This document shows positions 9,947 through 22,880 of a DNA stretch of 64,000 nucleotides, piece by piece. The stretch covers positions 38,959,195 through 39,023,194 of the forward strand of contig CM070876.1 in the NCBI GenBank assembly GCA_036365515.1, given 5' to 3'. Under the pieces are notes generated by a model that searched no databases, had not been told where the DNA came from, and saw only the letters and a list, made by a program, of their open reading frames with translations. The stretch is from Torymus aiolomorphi (lineage: Eukaryota; Arthropoda; Insecta; Hymenoptera; Torymidae). Every line of letters begins with the position of its first letter. Position 1 is the stretch's first letter. Position numbers and translations under genes: made by a program.

Positions 9947-10661
9947 AAAAATTTACGTTTGGTACAAGTTTGGGCAATGTTCATATTTGGCAAAACCTCT
10001 GCCAAACTTGCCCAACGAGACTTTGCCAAACTTCGAATTTTCAGCTTATTGTTTAGCTGAAGTTACACGGAAGTTTCGCAAAAGTTTGTCTCAAATTTGT
10101 ATTTTTTAATTTTTCTGTTAATTTTTTATCTGAAGTTACACGGAAGTTTCGCAAAAGTTTGTCTAAAGTATTGCATTTTTTAATTTTCTAGCTTACTGTT
10201 TAGCTGAAGTTACGCGGAAGTTTCGCAAAAGTTTGTCGAAAATTTGCATTTTTAAATTTTTCAGTTTATTGTTTAGCTGAAGTTACGGCTCTAAGGTTTA
10301 CGGCGCCGAGGAACCGACATAGCCATGCAGCTCTCCAAGTCCTGCAGCAGACCCATCCTCCTAAGCGCTTTGCTCACGGCGCGTCGCCGTCACAGAGAGA
10401 TAAAAAATTCCCATTCTTTTCAGCATCTCTTTCTGCATCAATACCGTGAAAGCAAGGTTAAAATTCCGGGTATCATTGCTTCGGGTCTCATATATACGCT
10501 GGGGGAAAGATTCCGCCGCCGTTGTCCCGGTCGTTACCTCTAACCTCTACGTTGTATAATGGTGATCTGCAACAGCAAATTAGAAATTCTCACAAAGTAT
10601 GTATTTCTTTACACAAAATACAAATCTTGTGTAATTAAAATACTTATCTGATGATCGCCTT
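9947..10661 (+). repeat. Inner left arm of the palindrome (foldback-like)
   Basis: An inverted copy of 10911-12140. It starts at AAAAATTTACGTTTGG, then carries about four units of a roughly 73-bp tandem repeat (10048-10290, core GAAGTTACACGGAAGTTTCG), then a CG-rich part with a 72-codon frame, and finally an AT-rich part ending at GATCGCCTT. Arms with internal tandem repeats resemble foldback-type transposons. It lacks about 460 bases present in the right arm near 11285-11740. Confidence 0.8.
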
Positions 10662-10910
10662 GTTATTTATCGTGTATTTATACCAAAAGAAACCTTGACT
10701 TTCATGTTGTCGTTAAGTGAAAATTTTCCAAAGTCCAAACTACATGAAACTAGCTAATATACAGTGTATTGAGAACGCATTCAGGTTATTGACAAAAAAC
10801 GTTATACGGCAATTTCATTTCGTCTGGACTTAGAAACATTTTCATCTCGGTAGCATGGAAATACTGAGTCATTTTGAGTGAAAGATCCAATTGACAGAAA
10901 ACTGAGATCC
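10662..10910. other. Unique centre of the palindrome
   Basis: About 250 bases that are not repeated in the arms. AT-rich, with no open frame of note and no transposase. Confidence 0.6.
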
Positions 10911-12140
10911 AAGGCGATCATCAGATAAGTATTTTAATTACACAAGATTTGTATTTTGTGTAAAGAAATACATACTTTGTGAGAATTTCTAATTTGCTGT
11001 TGCAGATCACCATTATACAACGTAGAGGTTAGAGGTAACGACCGGGACAACGGCGGCGGAATCTTTCCCCCAGCGTATATATGAGACCCGAAGCAATGAT
11101 ACCCGGAATTTTAACCTTGCATTCACGGTATTGATGCAGAAAGAGATGCTGAAAAGAATGGGAATTTTTGGACTCTCTGCGACGGCGACGCGCCGTGAGC
11201 AAAGCGCTTAGGAGGATGGGTCTGCTGCAAGACTTGGAGAGCTGCATGGCTATATCGGTTCCTCGGCGCCGTAAACCTTAGAGCGCCTCAGAGGTTGCCG
11301 GGTTCGTTCGCTCTGCAAAACGGCTCGTGTCGCTCGTGAACGCTGCTCGGTCGCGCTGGTCTGGTGCGCTTGCCGGTCGCTCTGCTCCGAGGCGGAGAAT
11401 TACGAGCCCGCTTCCGAGTCGGTCCTTGGTGAAGGGTTTTGGAGGCTTGCCGACTGCCAGGTCGCCTTGGTCATCTCGCTGTCGCCGACGAAGTACTTTC
11501 GTCGCTTCCTGAGTGATGACGCATCACCTTCGCTTCGGTAAGCTCGGCGCCTCGGCTCTCTCTCTCTCTCTTTCTCTCTCTCGTCACCCGTCACAAACAT
11601 ATTGTAGAAGTTTCGCAGAGGTTTGGCAAAACTTTTGATAAACTTTCACCAAGTACTGGCGCATTACCTCAATTTTTATTTCTCGTTTAGCAATACATTA
11701 GACAAACTTCTGCGAAACTTCCGCGTAACTTCAGCTAAACAATAAACTGAAAAATTTAAAAATGCAAATTTTAGACAAACTTTTGCGAAACTTCCGCGTA
11801 ACTTCAGCTAAACAGTAAGCTAGAAAATTAAAAAATGCAATACTTTAGACAAACTTTTGCGAAACTTCCGCGTAACTTCAGATAAAAAATAAACAGAAAA
11901 ATTAAAAAATACAAATTTGAGACAAACTTTTGCGAAACTTCCGCGTAACTTAAGCTAAACAAAAAGCTGAAAAATTAAAAAATGCATTACTTTCGATAAA
12001 CTTCTGCGAAACTTTCGCGTAACTTCAGCTAAACAATAAGCTGGAAAATTCGAAGTTTGGCAAAGTCTCGTTGGGCAAGTTTGGCAGAGGTTTTGCCAAA
12101 CATGAACATTGCCCAAACTTGTGCCAAACGTAAATTTTTT
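10911..12140 (-). repeat. Inner right arm of the palindrome
   Basis: Reverse complement of the left inner arm, very similar in the 10911-11284 part and in the tandem repeat part (about five units at 11698-12050). The extra segment 11285-11690 is CG-rich, ends with a CT tract, and contains a further TTTGGCAAAACTT block. The 72-codon frame of the left arm recurs here at 11029-11247 with only a few changes, as expected for a copied arm. Confidence 0.8.
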
Positions 12141-12433
12141 TACGCGGGGAGAGTGCACTGTGAGTGGATAATTTTGATGGACGCTTTAGAGGGGTTATTT
12201 TTAACGCTGTTAAATTTCTTCCGTGAACTCTTCGATTTTATCAAAGTATTCTCGGATATAACGTGAAATATTCAGTACTTGGACACTTTTGAAGCATATT
12301 TTGAACGAACGAGATTTTTAAAACCAATAAACGATATTTGTCAAAACTTTTTATAATTTAATTATCGATTTGGGATCTATTTTACTTTTTTTATACAAAG
12401 AGAAAAGTATTTATTTACATGTTTTTTCTTATA

Positions 12434-12745
12434 TTACTAGTAAAATGCAAACGCGCTCTGCGAGTATTATTTTGTTTTTGGGGTTATGAACACTACATTT
12501 CACAATGATTTAGTTTTAATTAATTTAAATGATATGATAATTAGATATATTTTTTAAGCACAAAATGAAATGTTTTGATTTTATTTTAATTATTTAGTAG
12601 TTCTATAAATACTTGAGTTTCAAAATTCAAATCTAGAACATTTTCAATCTAAAAAATTCAAATATTTGCGCTTTTTTCAAATAATCAATTACATCGACTC
12701 TTTAAATGAGCCACTACTTCCGGACATTATTTTTTTAAGAGAGCA
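12434..12745 (-). repeat. Outer right arm of the palindrome
   Basis: Inverted partner of 8866-9247 (see that entry for shared blocks). About 290 bases of unmatched DNA separate it from the inner right arm. Confidence 0.7.
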
Positions 12746-12759
12746 AATGAGTAAGTTTA

Positions 12760-14180
12760 AAATATGCATAATGTTCCTATAGTTGGACATCCTACACATG
12801 TGCCACTACCGGGTTATAGTAATTGAAAAGTTGTACAATAATATAACCTTCAAAAGTTTATATTTCGTATCTGAATAAATTTAAGGTCTAGATTAACACA
12901 AATTCAATTGCACTATATTATTATGATATTTATCAGTTAAAGTAGCTTTCCGTTTTGTCCAAGTACTGGGTATTATACCTTGATTAACATAGAGGTAGTT
13001 TAACAGTTTTACATTAAATGAAATTTATAAATAAAGGTATTTTCCGTACCAAACAGAGCTCTTCTTGAACATATGACGTGATGAACGTGCCTTATTAATA
13101 AGTAAAAGTTTGTACAAAATATTTCGAGAGCAAAAGATGTTTCTAAAAGAAAGCGAGGCTCGTGTGCAATTTTCTAATTGCAGTATTGTCTTAGCATCCA
13201 ACGTAGAAAGCTTGTCAAAGATGAAGGTGTTACATTTCATACATCAAGGTCTGATTCCTATACGACCTGCTCCGCAGACACGGTATCAATGCTCAAGCTA
13301 TGATTAAATGATTGAAATTAAATTCTATTGATTTGAATTGGACACTAAGTCCCGGATTTGCTGATTCATCGTGATAGATTCCGTGAATTTCTTAAAATGC
13401 TGATAACTTTATTGAATTAAGTTCGTTTCCGAGATGTTACAAGTAATTACAGTACGACTGAGTTAAACTGTAACTGTTTCCGTCAGTTTCTAGAGTTAAA
13501 CTTGTACAGCTGAAAACTCGTCGGGAGTGTCCAGTACGGACGGCTCTTGAATGTCCGTCAAGGGAGTAGCTTCAACTTACGTTTTCATTAAATTTGTATA
13601 ACTCTAATATATCACTTACACCTCGAATAGTATTAACAGTAGAATCGCACAAATAGAGTATTTAATTCGAGCATTATGTAACTAAAGTTTGAAAGATTAA
13701 AGTTGAGTTCGCAATTTAAGTAATTTAACATAATAAAATTACAAAAAGGCTTCGATTTGCCCAGAGAAAACCTGTAGCAGACAGTATTCTTGACGAGGTC
13801 GGTAAGTTCATGAAAACGAGATGGACGATAAGTCTATATTTACGTCAAGAACGTTTCAATATACAGCTAAAAATAAGACACATAGCAACCGTCCTATTTA
13901 ATACCAAGGCGTGCGCTGAAGATTAAAAAAAAATCTAAATTTAAAGAGAAATCTGAGAAAATTAAAGACTAAAATAATAGAACGCAGGCCTAACCGTTCT
14001 TATGAATCGTAACAGAAAAGAAGGTATTCCAACTTGTTGCAGTCGTGGCCACTTGACGAATCGCTGAATAAGAAACGCCGTCGGATGAGCCTGCCAATCG
14101 ATCGTTAGGCATAATCGATCGTTGGAAAATCCGTACACGCGAACGGGAAGCTCTACGGCAGTCGCGCGTCAAAAATCATA
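12760..14180. other. AT-rich stretch, no gene seen
   Basis: Short frames on both strands at 13025-13307 overlap each other and have no domain. No tRNA or clear repeat noticed. Confidence 0.45.
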
Positions 14181-15770
14181 GCTCGACAGACATGGTCAGC
14201 TTAGGACGTCGACGAGCGAGAGACCCGCAAGCGTCTGGCGTCAGCCGCATCACGACAGGGCGGCTGTGCACGCACGTACGACAGGTGGACGCGACGGGGC
14301 CGAGGCGCATCGGAAGTACGTACCGTTATCGCGATCCGGTGTGCGCCGGCAGTATCCACGCTCTCCTGTCTCCTCTCTTTCTCTACCGCTCCTGGCCGCG
14401 CTGCTGCAGCACTGATGCTCTGCTCCTCGTCGGCGCGTAACAATAACCGGAACGACGACGGCAGGCCGAATCGTCGCCGGCAGCTCCCATGTCGCGACGG
14501 CTGAAGCACACCTCCCGCGGCTGGCCGTCTGGCGTCGCCGTTATGTATATACAGGTATAGGGAGGCGCGAGCCCTTTTCAGCAGGCGCTTATCAGCGACG
14601 TTGGCGGCGGCGTCTCGGCGTCTGGCCTGGCTCCCTATTATCAATCGAGCTACGTGAATGGACCGCGCGCGCGACTACGTCGCGTTGTAGGCGAGTCTGC
14701 GTGGTCTCGCTTTCGGCGCTGGCGCGATACTATACTCGCTCGGCGACGTCACGGGAGACACGGCGCCGACGCAGCCAGCCAGCCACCACTATCGTCATCT
14801 CTCGCGTGTGGTGAGCTCCCTTACACACGCGCACACATACGTTTTTGCACGGCGCTCGCTCTTCCACCTCTAATACGTTTAAACTTCGCTCCGTCTCTCT
14901 CGCGCCCCGATACAGCTCGCGCTCTCCCCTCTCTCTGACCCTCTAACCTCGTGCGCCTGTGTGAGTGCGCGTGTGCACTGTGCTCCTCTATCTCTCTCTC
15001 TCTCTACATCCCGCTTTTCCATGAACTCGCCATCTCCCCCTGATTCGCGTCATCCTTATCGCTCGGTCTACCTCCCTCGTGCGCGCCGCCGTTCGGCTGT
15101 GTGTGTGTATACCCATCGGGGGAGAGGGCGGCGAGCGGAGAGCTCTCCCAGCCTCTCCGGCAGTTCGCGCGATTCTGCGCCGTCGCGACGCCCGGCTCCG
15201 ACTCTTTGTCTCTCGCTCTGCTCGCGAGCGCTCTTTCCCCCAGCACAGTAGTTCCCCATAGAAACGGGGGAGAAAGAGAGGGGAAGATAGAAGTTCATCG
15301 TCTTCACGCAGCTTCCCACACTTACCTATATGTGCCACCCCCGATTTTACCTCGGTACGTTCGCCCGCCTTCTCCTTACGCACCGTGCAAAGCTTAGTTG
15401 CCGGCAACGTGCACGCTATCTTTCTCTCCCGCTCTGCTCTGCAGTATGTATAGATATAGATCTGGATACACACCGAGCCGCGAAGAAAGAGAGAAGCTCG
15501 AGCGCGTTTTTCGTATATATGCGAGCTTGCGATCCCTCGCTCCGCGCGCACTGGGATATTTTCGGCCGAGCGTCGACGACATATACGTCGACTCGCTCTT
15601 TTTTCGTCATTTTCCTCGTTTCTCTCTGTGGCTATGGCTGGCTGGGAACAAGCGTGCTGAAGTCGACGTTTTTTTTCTCTTTAAACGCAGGGTTTGCCTT
15701 TGTCAAATCGATTACACGAACGGTCTGAACGAATTCCCTTTGAGCGGGCACATTGTTTTTTAAACTTTGG
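14180..15770. other. CpG-rich island 3
   Basis: Long CG- and CT-rich block with frames in nearly every phase (up to 187 codons). These are rich in Arg, Ser and Pro, with no recognisable family. Probably a regulatory or untranslated region. Confidence 0.45.
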
Positions 15771-17050
15771 AGCTGCTTCTGTACGTTTTATAATTGTTCA
15801 AATAATTCATTAAGCTTTTTATGATTAATGCATTGTAATTGAAAGGTATCAATTTTGATTTATTTTTCAATAGGCGGATTTCGAGAGATAGCTTTCATGC
15901 AATTTGATCAATCATTACCGTGGGTATTTTTATATTTAAAATAAAAATAACTGAAAGAAATAAAATATTTAACAACTTAATTAAGTATTTTGTATTTAGA
16001 AAAAAAAATAAGCTATGTTATAAAGTAGTTTTCAATTTTGAATTAATTTTATACTATAGAACAACAGCTCGAGAGCGAATTGAATTTCAAAGAGGTTTTG
16101 TAATTTACATATTATTCGTCATATCGTCACACTATCAAATACTCCACATTAATATCGAAATGTAAAATAAAAAATATATTCAGAAACCTGATTTTACCAT
16201 GACGTCAATAGCGAAGTGTAGTGGAAATAGAAACCAAACAAAAAGAATGAAGCGTTTTCGTCAAAGTTCGCACATGAATATGCAAACCTGCCACGCGCGA
16301 CTGAATCTCGGCAAAGTAACAAGGGGATGAGTAAAAAGGGCTGAAAGCGTCACGTGTGCACTGAAAACAAGAGGATAAAGGAAAAAAGAAACAAAACCGA
16401 CAACAAACGTACGGTATAATTCACGAATACGCTCGCTAAAGTATTTTAATTTAGATAATGGGATAAAGAGAGATACGTTCTATGAAAATTAGTATTCACA
16501 TACAACGTATTATTTAAAAGTTTTTCTTATTATATATTTTTTTTTTTTTTGAACTTTTGAATACCGACGAATTGCAGTCACTCACTAAAAACTAAAAATA
16601 CTGACGTCAGATCAATTATGAGATTCATCCGACAAGAATATTTTTGTATAAAAATAAAAATTTATACATTTGAGTATTTTTTTTATTGTTTTATACTGTT
16701 TTAATTTGATATAATGATTTGTAAATTCAAAATAACTTTAACACGAATTTAAAAAACTTATTTTTTATAGCTGAATTTAATGCTAATTGTTTAGTTAAAG
16801 AAATAATCAATAGTTAGCTGCGAAAAGGCGTAATTTCAATTTTTGTCACAGATGCCATTTTTAATATTGCTGTCAATTTTACTGTGTTAAATTGAAATGA
16901 TATCTTTTTGTGACCATCTGTTAAAATGCTATCCACAGTTGAGACAATAACGCAAGTTTTTTAAAAATAATTCACCTAACGATGAGATATATTTTTGCAC
17001 AAAGTCAGATATTTACCAACAATTAGCCCTTTGTGCCAGCTTAATTAAAC
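15770..17050. other. AT-rich stretch, no gene seen
   Basis: AT-rich with poly-T at about 16539-16550. No supported gene. Confidence 0.45.
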
Positions 17051-17960
17051 TCTTTTTCGCTCAAAGGTAAACTCGCGCCGCTGTGTGCGTATAACTAATT
17101 CCCGGTATACTGCACTAATCCCACAAAAAGAATTTGCCATTATCTCAACGGATATCCATCAGCGCAATACTTATATGAGCGCCGCTGTATCCCTGTCACA
17201 CTGGGGATGTAAAGAGCGAGAGAGAAAGAGACAGGCCACCGTCAGTCCAGAGCGAACAAAGAGTGGCGCGTGCGAGCTACTGACAGACACAGAGAGAAGA
17301 GATTTATACACATACAGGCGCACGCTACTGTCTCTCCGGGCGACAAAGCCGTGGGGCAGGGGTGCGGGAGGAGCTCGTTTTTTCGAGCTGCAGCGCGCGT
17401 TACGCACGCATCATACGAAGGCAAAGCCACCACACGTCCGGACGCCTTCTTCGGACGCGCGACTCGCCGCTCGTGTGCGCTTCTCTAAGCTTTATGCTAA
17501 TGCGCGCCCCTGACGCGCGCGCTTCCTGCTCTCGCCCATCGACGTTTTGACGGACAAAGAAGAGACGCAGAGAAAGAGAAGCGTGACTCCTGATTGCGAG
17601 CGAGCGAGCAAGGAGGCTAATTCTCGCACCGGCCGCTGTTAAAGCCGTGAAGAGTTATTAGCCAATGATGATGATGATGATGATACGCGAGCGGGCGCAG
17701 ATTTTCCGCGAAGCAATTTTCTTTTACCACGCACTTTGCATGGCCGGGAGACGGGCGAGAGGTGTATAGTAGCCACAAGTGAAGAGGGAAGAGACCTCGG
17801 CGCAGTCTAGATGATCAAGTGCTGATTTTTGCCCCGAGAGTTTACGGCCTTTTAATAGACGTACCGTTGTGAAAGATGCACGCTGACGTACCTTTATTGT
17901 GAGAACAGAAGGGCTGGGACCGCATTGTGCGAGAATTTACGCATTTATCCTCAGTTTATT
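17050..17960. other. CpG-rich island 4
   Basis: CG-rich block with a short (ATG)n microsatellite at about 17663-17685. No recognisable protein. Confidence 0.45.
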
Positions 17961-19000
17961 ACTTTCTTCGTTTGGTTATGATTTCCTCAGTTAGCTGCTT
18001 TACTTTTTCACAACCTTTCGTCGCGAGGTTGATATTTTATTCGAGTTTTTAGTTCTTCAAAATTTTTATTTAATCAGATATTTTTAGAGCATACTAAAGA
18101 TTAGAGCTATTTTAACTGCAGTGGCAACAACAACTGAATCATTCTTCGAATTCGAGAGATCAGATCTATAAATGTCATTTTTATTATGAATAGCGTGGAT
18201 ACTACATTTAACTAAAATTATTCGTAACAAAACTTTGAACATTCAAAATGGATACAATATATACACCGAATATTAGATTATAATTTTCCAAGCAAGTAAA
18301 CAAAGTAATTAAAATCTGCAGACAATATTCAAACTAATAATAAACTTCTTTTCTACGCATGTATTGAGCTGTATAAACGATATACGTTGCAAAGCAAGAG
18401 ACAAATACATAGTTAAGTGTACATTATACAACTTATGACGTAATCCGAACCATTTTCAAGATTGAATATAATATTCAATATAATACTTCCTATTATCCTA
18501 CGTAACAATGGGTGGACCCAAATCGAAAATTTAATCTTTTGTACATAAAGTGTAAATGAAAATTATGCATTATATCCTGAAATTAATATTTTCCAATAAT
18601 TGATTGTTAATTAAGATCATTCTAAAACAAAATTAAGCCAAATAACCAATTCATTTTCAGAAAAATGAATTATCTTTTGTGCCAAGTCGAGATATACATT
18701 ATAAAGCTTGTTACGCAGTTAAAGTCATGAAGCTATTATTATAAAATATACTATATTTGAGTGGTTCTATGCATTGCTACATATAATATTGCGGCTATGA
18801 AAATAATCGGAAAACGAATGGCAGGAAATGATAATAACCTCAATTAAAAAGAATAATAAACATGTAAAGCGCGAAGTAGCTTAGTTATGAAAAAAATTAG
18901 TAGCCTACTCTGTTTTCATGTTTACATAAAGCCAAGAACCTTGTTTAAAAACCAATTTTTCGAGTATCATATTTCAGGAGCGCAGCCACAAACCCACTCC
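17960..19000. other. AT-rich stretch, no gene seen
   Basis: AT-rich; a small palindromic ATTGAATATAATATTCAAT at about 18463-18481. Nothing else noticed. Confidence 0.45.
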
Positions 19001-19640
19001 CCTGACAAAGACAGAAGAGCTCCCTCGGAGAGTGCATAAACGCGCGCCCAACTAAGAGAGAGAGAAAGAGAATGCATGCGAGACTCTGTGCGGGAGTCTT
19101 TTCGAGATCATAAATAAACCCGCGCGCGCCTGTGCAGTATTCAGCTCGGGCGGCGCGCGAGGTTTGCGCGCCTCCCCGCGTGCAGCAGCCCTCCTCCTCC
19201 GGCAGTATAGCTTCTTCTGCACATGCCTGCATCGCCGGCATAATCGGAGTACCATCTCCGAGGCACGCAGAGCTACGCCACAGTGCATCTCTCCGCCTGC
19301 ACCGAAGTGCAAACATCAGCGCGAAAAAGCATCGGAGAGGGATGATCATATTATGCGGAGGACTGGAGAGGGACGAAGGATGATGAAAAACAGAGGAGCG
19401 ACGATTGCCTGGTTTTAAAGAATAGGGGATGAAGCTGCGCGTAATTCTTCGGAATGCTCTAGGGCGAGGTGGTGGTATATAGCGATAGGCTATAGAAAAT
19501 CGTAAAGAACGATAATAATAGAGGGAGTATATGGCCGGCAGAGGGAAAGAGAGGGAGGAGGATGAGACACGCTATACGGGGTTGATAAACTCAAACGAGG
19601 GCGCGCGCCGGCGTGCGATCATTCCTCGCCGAGATAACAG
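19000..19640. other. CpG-rich island 5
   Basis: CG-rich block with overlapping frames on both strands (18945-19418). No recognisable domain. Confidence 0.45.
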
Positions 19641-20047
19641 TGGACATTCTAGACATTGATTATCGATTGAAAGTTTGTTTATTTCGCCATAGAAAGTCTT
19701 GCGTCCCTCTCGTCTCTCCTCGCGTTCGTCAATCGAAGCTCCTATATTCTGCTTATCTCTGCTTTGCCAAAACATTAGCTGTATTTTTCAAAAATGCGTT
19801 ATCGCTTATGACTTTCGCGCTTAATATGTTTTCTTTATTAACTGATAAAGCAGGAATCTCATTTATGATCGTAAAAGGGAAAACTGTAGATGCTATAAAC
19901 AGCACTGCACTTGAAGTGCAGCCAAAATAAACGAGCGACTTTACACTCTTGGAACTAAAATGTGTGCAAGCGTTAATGAAAAGTCAATCGTCGTTTCCTT
20001 TGATAGTCGCGCGATTTGCATATTGTCTCTTTACACAGAGGAGACTT

Positions 20048-20184
20048 AATAGTACATTTCGACACGGGTGGGGAAGTCACACCACCTAAATAATCGACTT
20101 ACGCACTAGTTTCGAACGGTATTTTATACCACGAGCGCCGAAAAATCATATCAAAGTTGTGATTTTGAGGTTAGAGTGGTATAA
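20048..20184. repeat. Dispersed repeat, copy B (partner at 2838)
   Basis: It starts with AATAGTACATTTCGACACGG and ends at GAGGTTAGAGTGGTATAA. It shares most of its right half with 2838-3021, including the ATTTTATACCACGAG block, but lacks about 50 bases of the left copy. Confidence 0.65.
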
Positions 20185-20189
20185 TAGAA

Positions 20190-21000
20190 TTTACGAAACC
20201 ATTTTCTCTGTAAACAAATGCTTTCACGTTGATGGAATAGCTGAAGATAGTTACCACTTTACGGTCAAGAGATTTAATAGAGCCAACCTATTTACTCTGG
20301 TATGGAATTTGTAAAACTCTTGGTGTAAATCACACAAAGTGACAGCCTGTAATTATTCACTGCTAGCCTCCTATAATTTTCTAGCTATTTTATCTCCTCC
20401 TGCTGGATAAACAGCCTTTCTCCAGTGGCAGGCAATTAATTAATGAAGCCATTAATTAAAAATCAATTTCATTATTAGACCCGATTTCAATCGCTCGACT
20501 TTTACTGCGCAAAATGTGGATATAGTCTTTAATCTGGCGAGAGTGAAAAGAATGAAAATAGAGGGAAGAAAGAGTAAAAAGAGCCGAGAAATGTACAAGG
20601 GAGTGATCAAAGACTGCCTTCTCCTACTGGACTCGATCGTCGTGCGGCTGCTTCTTCGCGGTGGCCCATAAGATGATATTTTTAGATATTTATTACCGAG
20701 AAAAATCACTTTGGAATTCCCTTTCGGATGCTTTATGCTATTGATTCCCTGCCAGCGAACTTGAGGAAGCGCGTGTATCATGGGAATTCTTCGATGATGT
20801 AGTTATTTTTTTATTATGGCGTTTTTTCCAATATTCAAAAGAAATTGTATACACACTGCGGAATATTTCTTGATGGATGTTTGGAACATTATTTACAGTG
20901 GCAAAATGGAAAATGATCGATGATGTAAAATTGGATAACCGTAGCGTTCTCTTGGTCGCTACATCAAAAATATGATAATAATAGAATACTGTTATGCCAT
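20190..21000. other. Intergenic DNA, no gene seen
   Basis: Short frames with no domain (20452-20781 minus; 20738-21211 minus, which runs through the small element at 21007). Confidence 0.4.
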
Positions 21001-21006
21001 TATCTA

Positions 21007-21112
21007 CACTGTCAGAAAACGTCCATATATATATTAGATATATTGTGTTTACATTTTGCGATTCCAAATGTACATATTGTATACCTATATGTGCGAAAGT
21101 TTTCTGACAGTG
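21007..21112. mobile_element. 106-bp TA-flanked MITE, CACTGTCAGAAAAC ends
   Basis: The ends CACTGTCAGAAAAC and GTTTTCTGACAGTG are exact inverted copies, each flanked by TA. The interior is AT-rich and non-coding. The CACTG start and TA flanks resemble the CACTGAG family, but the rest of the end differs. Confidence 0.7.
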
Positions 21113-21753
21113 TATAATGTTATATAAAATGTAATAGAAATTTAAATACCAGTTGTATATAAAAACTAAAATAAAACATTTCAAAAGTAATACAAAATTA
21201 TGCATATGCAATTGGAAAAAAACTGTCTTTTCACAGTAAAAACTGAATGACGCGGCTCATTTTTACATGTCAAAGTGGAAGTTTACGGGAATAACTATAT
21301 AGAATCTTTTTATTCTTATGCGGTAAAAAAAAAAAAAAACATAAAAAAGTCTATTGTTCCACATAATGTCTATTGTCGGTGTTCTCGTTGTCACTGAGTA
21401 TCTATCATGTACAGCCATACATAACGTTTTCCACCGGAGTGCAGATGACGCGTAACCTGGATATATATCGTGTACAGGGTACGTACACTGAATTTCGCTA
21501 ATTCGGAAATGCAAAGATCATGTTATTGTTATCGAACTTTATCGCTCATTAAAAAGTCGTATTTTATCAGCCGGTTGGTATAACTGTTTACTGAAAAATC
21601 AGTTAGTCATCGTAATTAACGGATACCAGCGTTTGCAGTTTTATGCCTGTTCTGAATACCCATTTGTCCTTGTAAAATTGAGATTAACCAAAACGCTAAG
21701 TGTAGTCCTTAAAATTGTATGAAAAATGTTGCTTTTACCACCAGAATAAAATA

Positions 21754-22005
21754 CACTGAGAAAAAAGTTTTGGAAAAATTACCATACTTCTAGTAAAGCC
21801 ACCACAGACTGTAAAAACCCAAAAAATTACCATACTTTACAGTAAATTTTATAATACAGTATAGTAAATTTTCCTATATTTCTAGTAAAATTTCTTATAA
21901 AGTATGGTAATTTTTTGGGTTTTTACAGTCTGTGGTGGCTTAATAAGACAGTATGGTAATTTTTACAAAAATAATAATAATTTTTACAAAAATTTTTTCT
22001 CAGTG
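21754..22005. mobile_element. 252-bp near-palindromic MITE, CACTGAG ends
   Basis: Almost the whole element is an inverted repeat. The CACTGAGAAAAAA ends, the block GCCACCACAGACTGTAAAAA and the repeated ATTACCATACT motif are present on both sides, and TA flanks both ends. Non-coding. The transcript would fold into a long hairpin. Confidence 0.8.
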
Positions 22006-22009
22006 TAGG

Positions 22010-22880
22010 CATCATATTTAAATATTCATTGTAAAAAATTTGTTTATCATTTATATACAATTTATTTTGTTCTTTTAGTAAATAACTTTGCATAAGTATA
22101 ATAATATAGACTTGGTGCCTAAAATAAAGCAAAGCAATTATTTGCATATAATAAATGAGCTAACGATCTTTACACATAATTAATACTTTCGACACTTCTC
22201 GGGTGAACACGTACAAAAGTCATTAGAGCTCGAAAGGTTAATGAGAAGACTTTACACGTTGATAACATCTTATCTTTACTACAGAAGTGCCTCACCTTAA
22301 TTTAATTATGTACTTTCATGCCTTTTTCACTACATTATTTTTATTATAAAGCAAGACTAATGTTCCGAATTAACTGACTCTTAACGTTAACAATGTTATA
22401 TTATTAGTGACGTAATTTTTTATAATTCTCTGTACATATACTTTACAATCATAAAAAGGTGATTCCAATTTATTATTAAAATATATACTTCCAAAACGTT
22501 GTTAGTCTAAATATACATGCGGTATAAAGAGAGTACAAAAAGTTTAAGAAATAATGTTATTTCCGGGCTAATATAGAGAATACTAAAATAAATTGCCTCG
22601 AGCGTGTAATTTGTGTAAACTCTTGTGAAATTAATGGAAATGAAATACGATATTGTTTGTAAAAGTAACTACGAGTACAAAGTTAATACTTACAGTTTTT
22701 TAAACTGAAAAGTAAAAACAAAATTATTTTTAGTTCAACAGAGACATTGGTTAAATTAAAAACTGATGACGCAAGACAAGTGTTTTTGCCTACGGCTACC
22801 TTCGCAGAACAGCATTTGCAATGGACTCTCTGAGCAAGTTTTTCTGTCGAGCACTGATTCGGTCGTACCTAGAAAAACAA
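22010..22880. other. AT-rich stretch, no gene seen
   Basis: AT-rich, with no supported frame. Confidence 0.45.

Noticed and set aside
10325..10543. 72-codon frame in the palindrome as a real gene
   Set aside because: Its twin in the other arm is explained by the inverted duplication; most differences change amino acids; no family recognised.
14988..15551. 187-codon minus frame in CpG island 3
   Set aside because: Same reason: many mutually overlapping frames, low-complexity sequence, no family.
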